From Porpolomopsis calyptriformis (taxonomy: Eukaryota > Basidiomycota > Agaricomycetes > Agaricales > Hygrophoraceae): a stretch of 64,000 nucleotides of DNA. Of the stretch, positions 63,849-64,000 are shown one piece after another. The translations under genes and the position numbers were made by a program. Every line of letters starts with the position of its first letter. Position 1 is the stretch's first letter. The notes beneath the pieces are model-generated. The model ran no database searches. It saw only the letters and a program-made list of their open reading frames with translations, and was not told the DNA's origin. Location of the stretch: assembly GCA_951640195.1 (NCBI GenBank), contig OX621175.1, positions 992,001 through 1,056,000 on the forward strand, given 5' to 3'.

Positions 63849-64000
63849 ATGGTCAAGATCGTGGACCTCCCCGCTGAGGTCCTAGAGAACATCCTCTGGT
63901 CCATCGAAGACTCAGTTGCTCCATCCGCGCTAGTCTGCAAGAGATTAAACTCTGTGGCAACTCGTATCTTGTATCGTCAGATTATACCATGGGACGATTG
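63849..64000 (+). CDS. F-box protein, right-end tandem copy 2 (cut by window end)
   Basis: Start MVKIVDLPAEVLENILWSIE with LVCKRLNSVATRILYRQIIP, a full F-box very close to the copy at 62440. The substrate-binding part lies beyond base 64000, so intactness cannot be judged. Confidence 0.8.
   Translation, partial: MVKIVDLPAEVLENILWSIEDSVAPSALVCKRLNSVATRILYRQIIPWDD

Overview
The window looks like nuclear DNA of a basidiomycete fungus, most likely an agaricomycete. Genes carry many short GT-AG introns of about 45-70 bp. The recognisable families include F-box proteins starting MAKITDLPVELL, NB-ARC-TPR and NACHT-WD40 STAND proteins, MYND-DUF4470 and DUF4336 proteins, and a Crinkler-headed ATPase/nuclease. 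A Ty1/copia element has an initiator-tRNA half-primer site. I saw no bacterial-style operons, tRNA genes, rRNA genes or CRISPR arrays. Exon limits were read by eye from splice signals and reading frame.

Conserved single-copy genes form islands: RPL14 (1-339, cut by the window edge), a type-B carboxylesterase (8.3-10.3 kb), SEC65/SRP19 and a JTB-like membrane protein head to head (10.5-12.0 kb), a GH18 chitinase (12.6-14.3 kb), serine hydroxymethyltransferase (15.3-17.3 kb), a DUF4336 protein (17.5-18.9 kb), the FTR1/FET3 iron uptake pair (20.7-24.9 kb), HIR1 (34.3-37.8 kb), a MYND-DUF4470 protein (38.1-40.3 kb), a PARP-type zinc finger protein (45.9-47.6 kb), a secreted Ser/Thr-rich protein (47.9-48.9 kb) and RPS26 (49.2-49.8 kb). 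The FTR1/FET3 promoter carries clustered iron-regulator GATA sites.

Between these islands lies a fast-changing accessory fraction. It has three NB-ARC-TPR genes that read through (1.2-4.5, 43.0-45.8 and 53.1-55.9 kb), remains of at least two more (57.8-61.6 kb), an NLR deletion scar (40.4-40.6 kb) and a decayed NACHT-WD40 gene (50.3-52.8 kb). The four NLR loci that keep their N-terminus, and the scar, carry the same short N-terminal motif (roughly D-x-T-h-N-h-h-G-x-D-Q), a candidate amyloid-type signalling motif. F-box genes and relics are interspersed (19.1, 25.1, 26.8, 33.2, 40.7, 42.1, 56.5, 58.7, 62.4 and 63.8 kb). One lies antisense between two NLR relics. A Crinkler-type AAA/REase gene sits next to the first NLR.

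Rearrangement marks are dense: a tandem duplication that carried the FET3 tail with an F-box gene, a 4.86-kb copia element replacing the F-box gene of a third unit, two solo LTRs with perfect 5-bp target duplications, a 30-bp perfect hairpin that breaks an F-box gene, a BRR2 helicase fragment, and dispersed copies of the NLR 3-prime flank. My reading is a non-self-recognition or quality-control gene nursery (sensors plus F-box adaptors plus nuclease-type effectors). The functional link between these families is inference; the sequence shows only their co-location, copying and decay.
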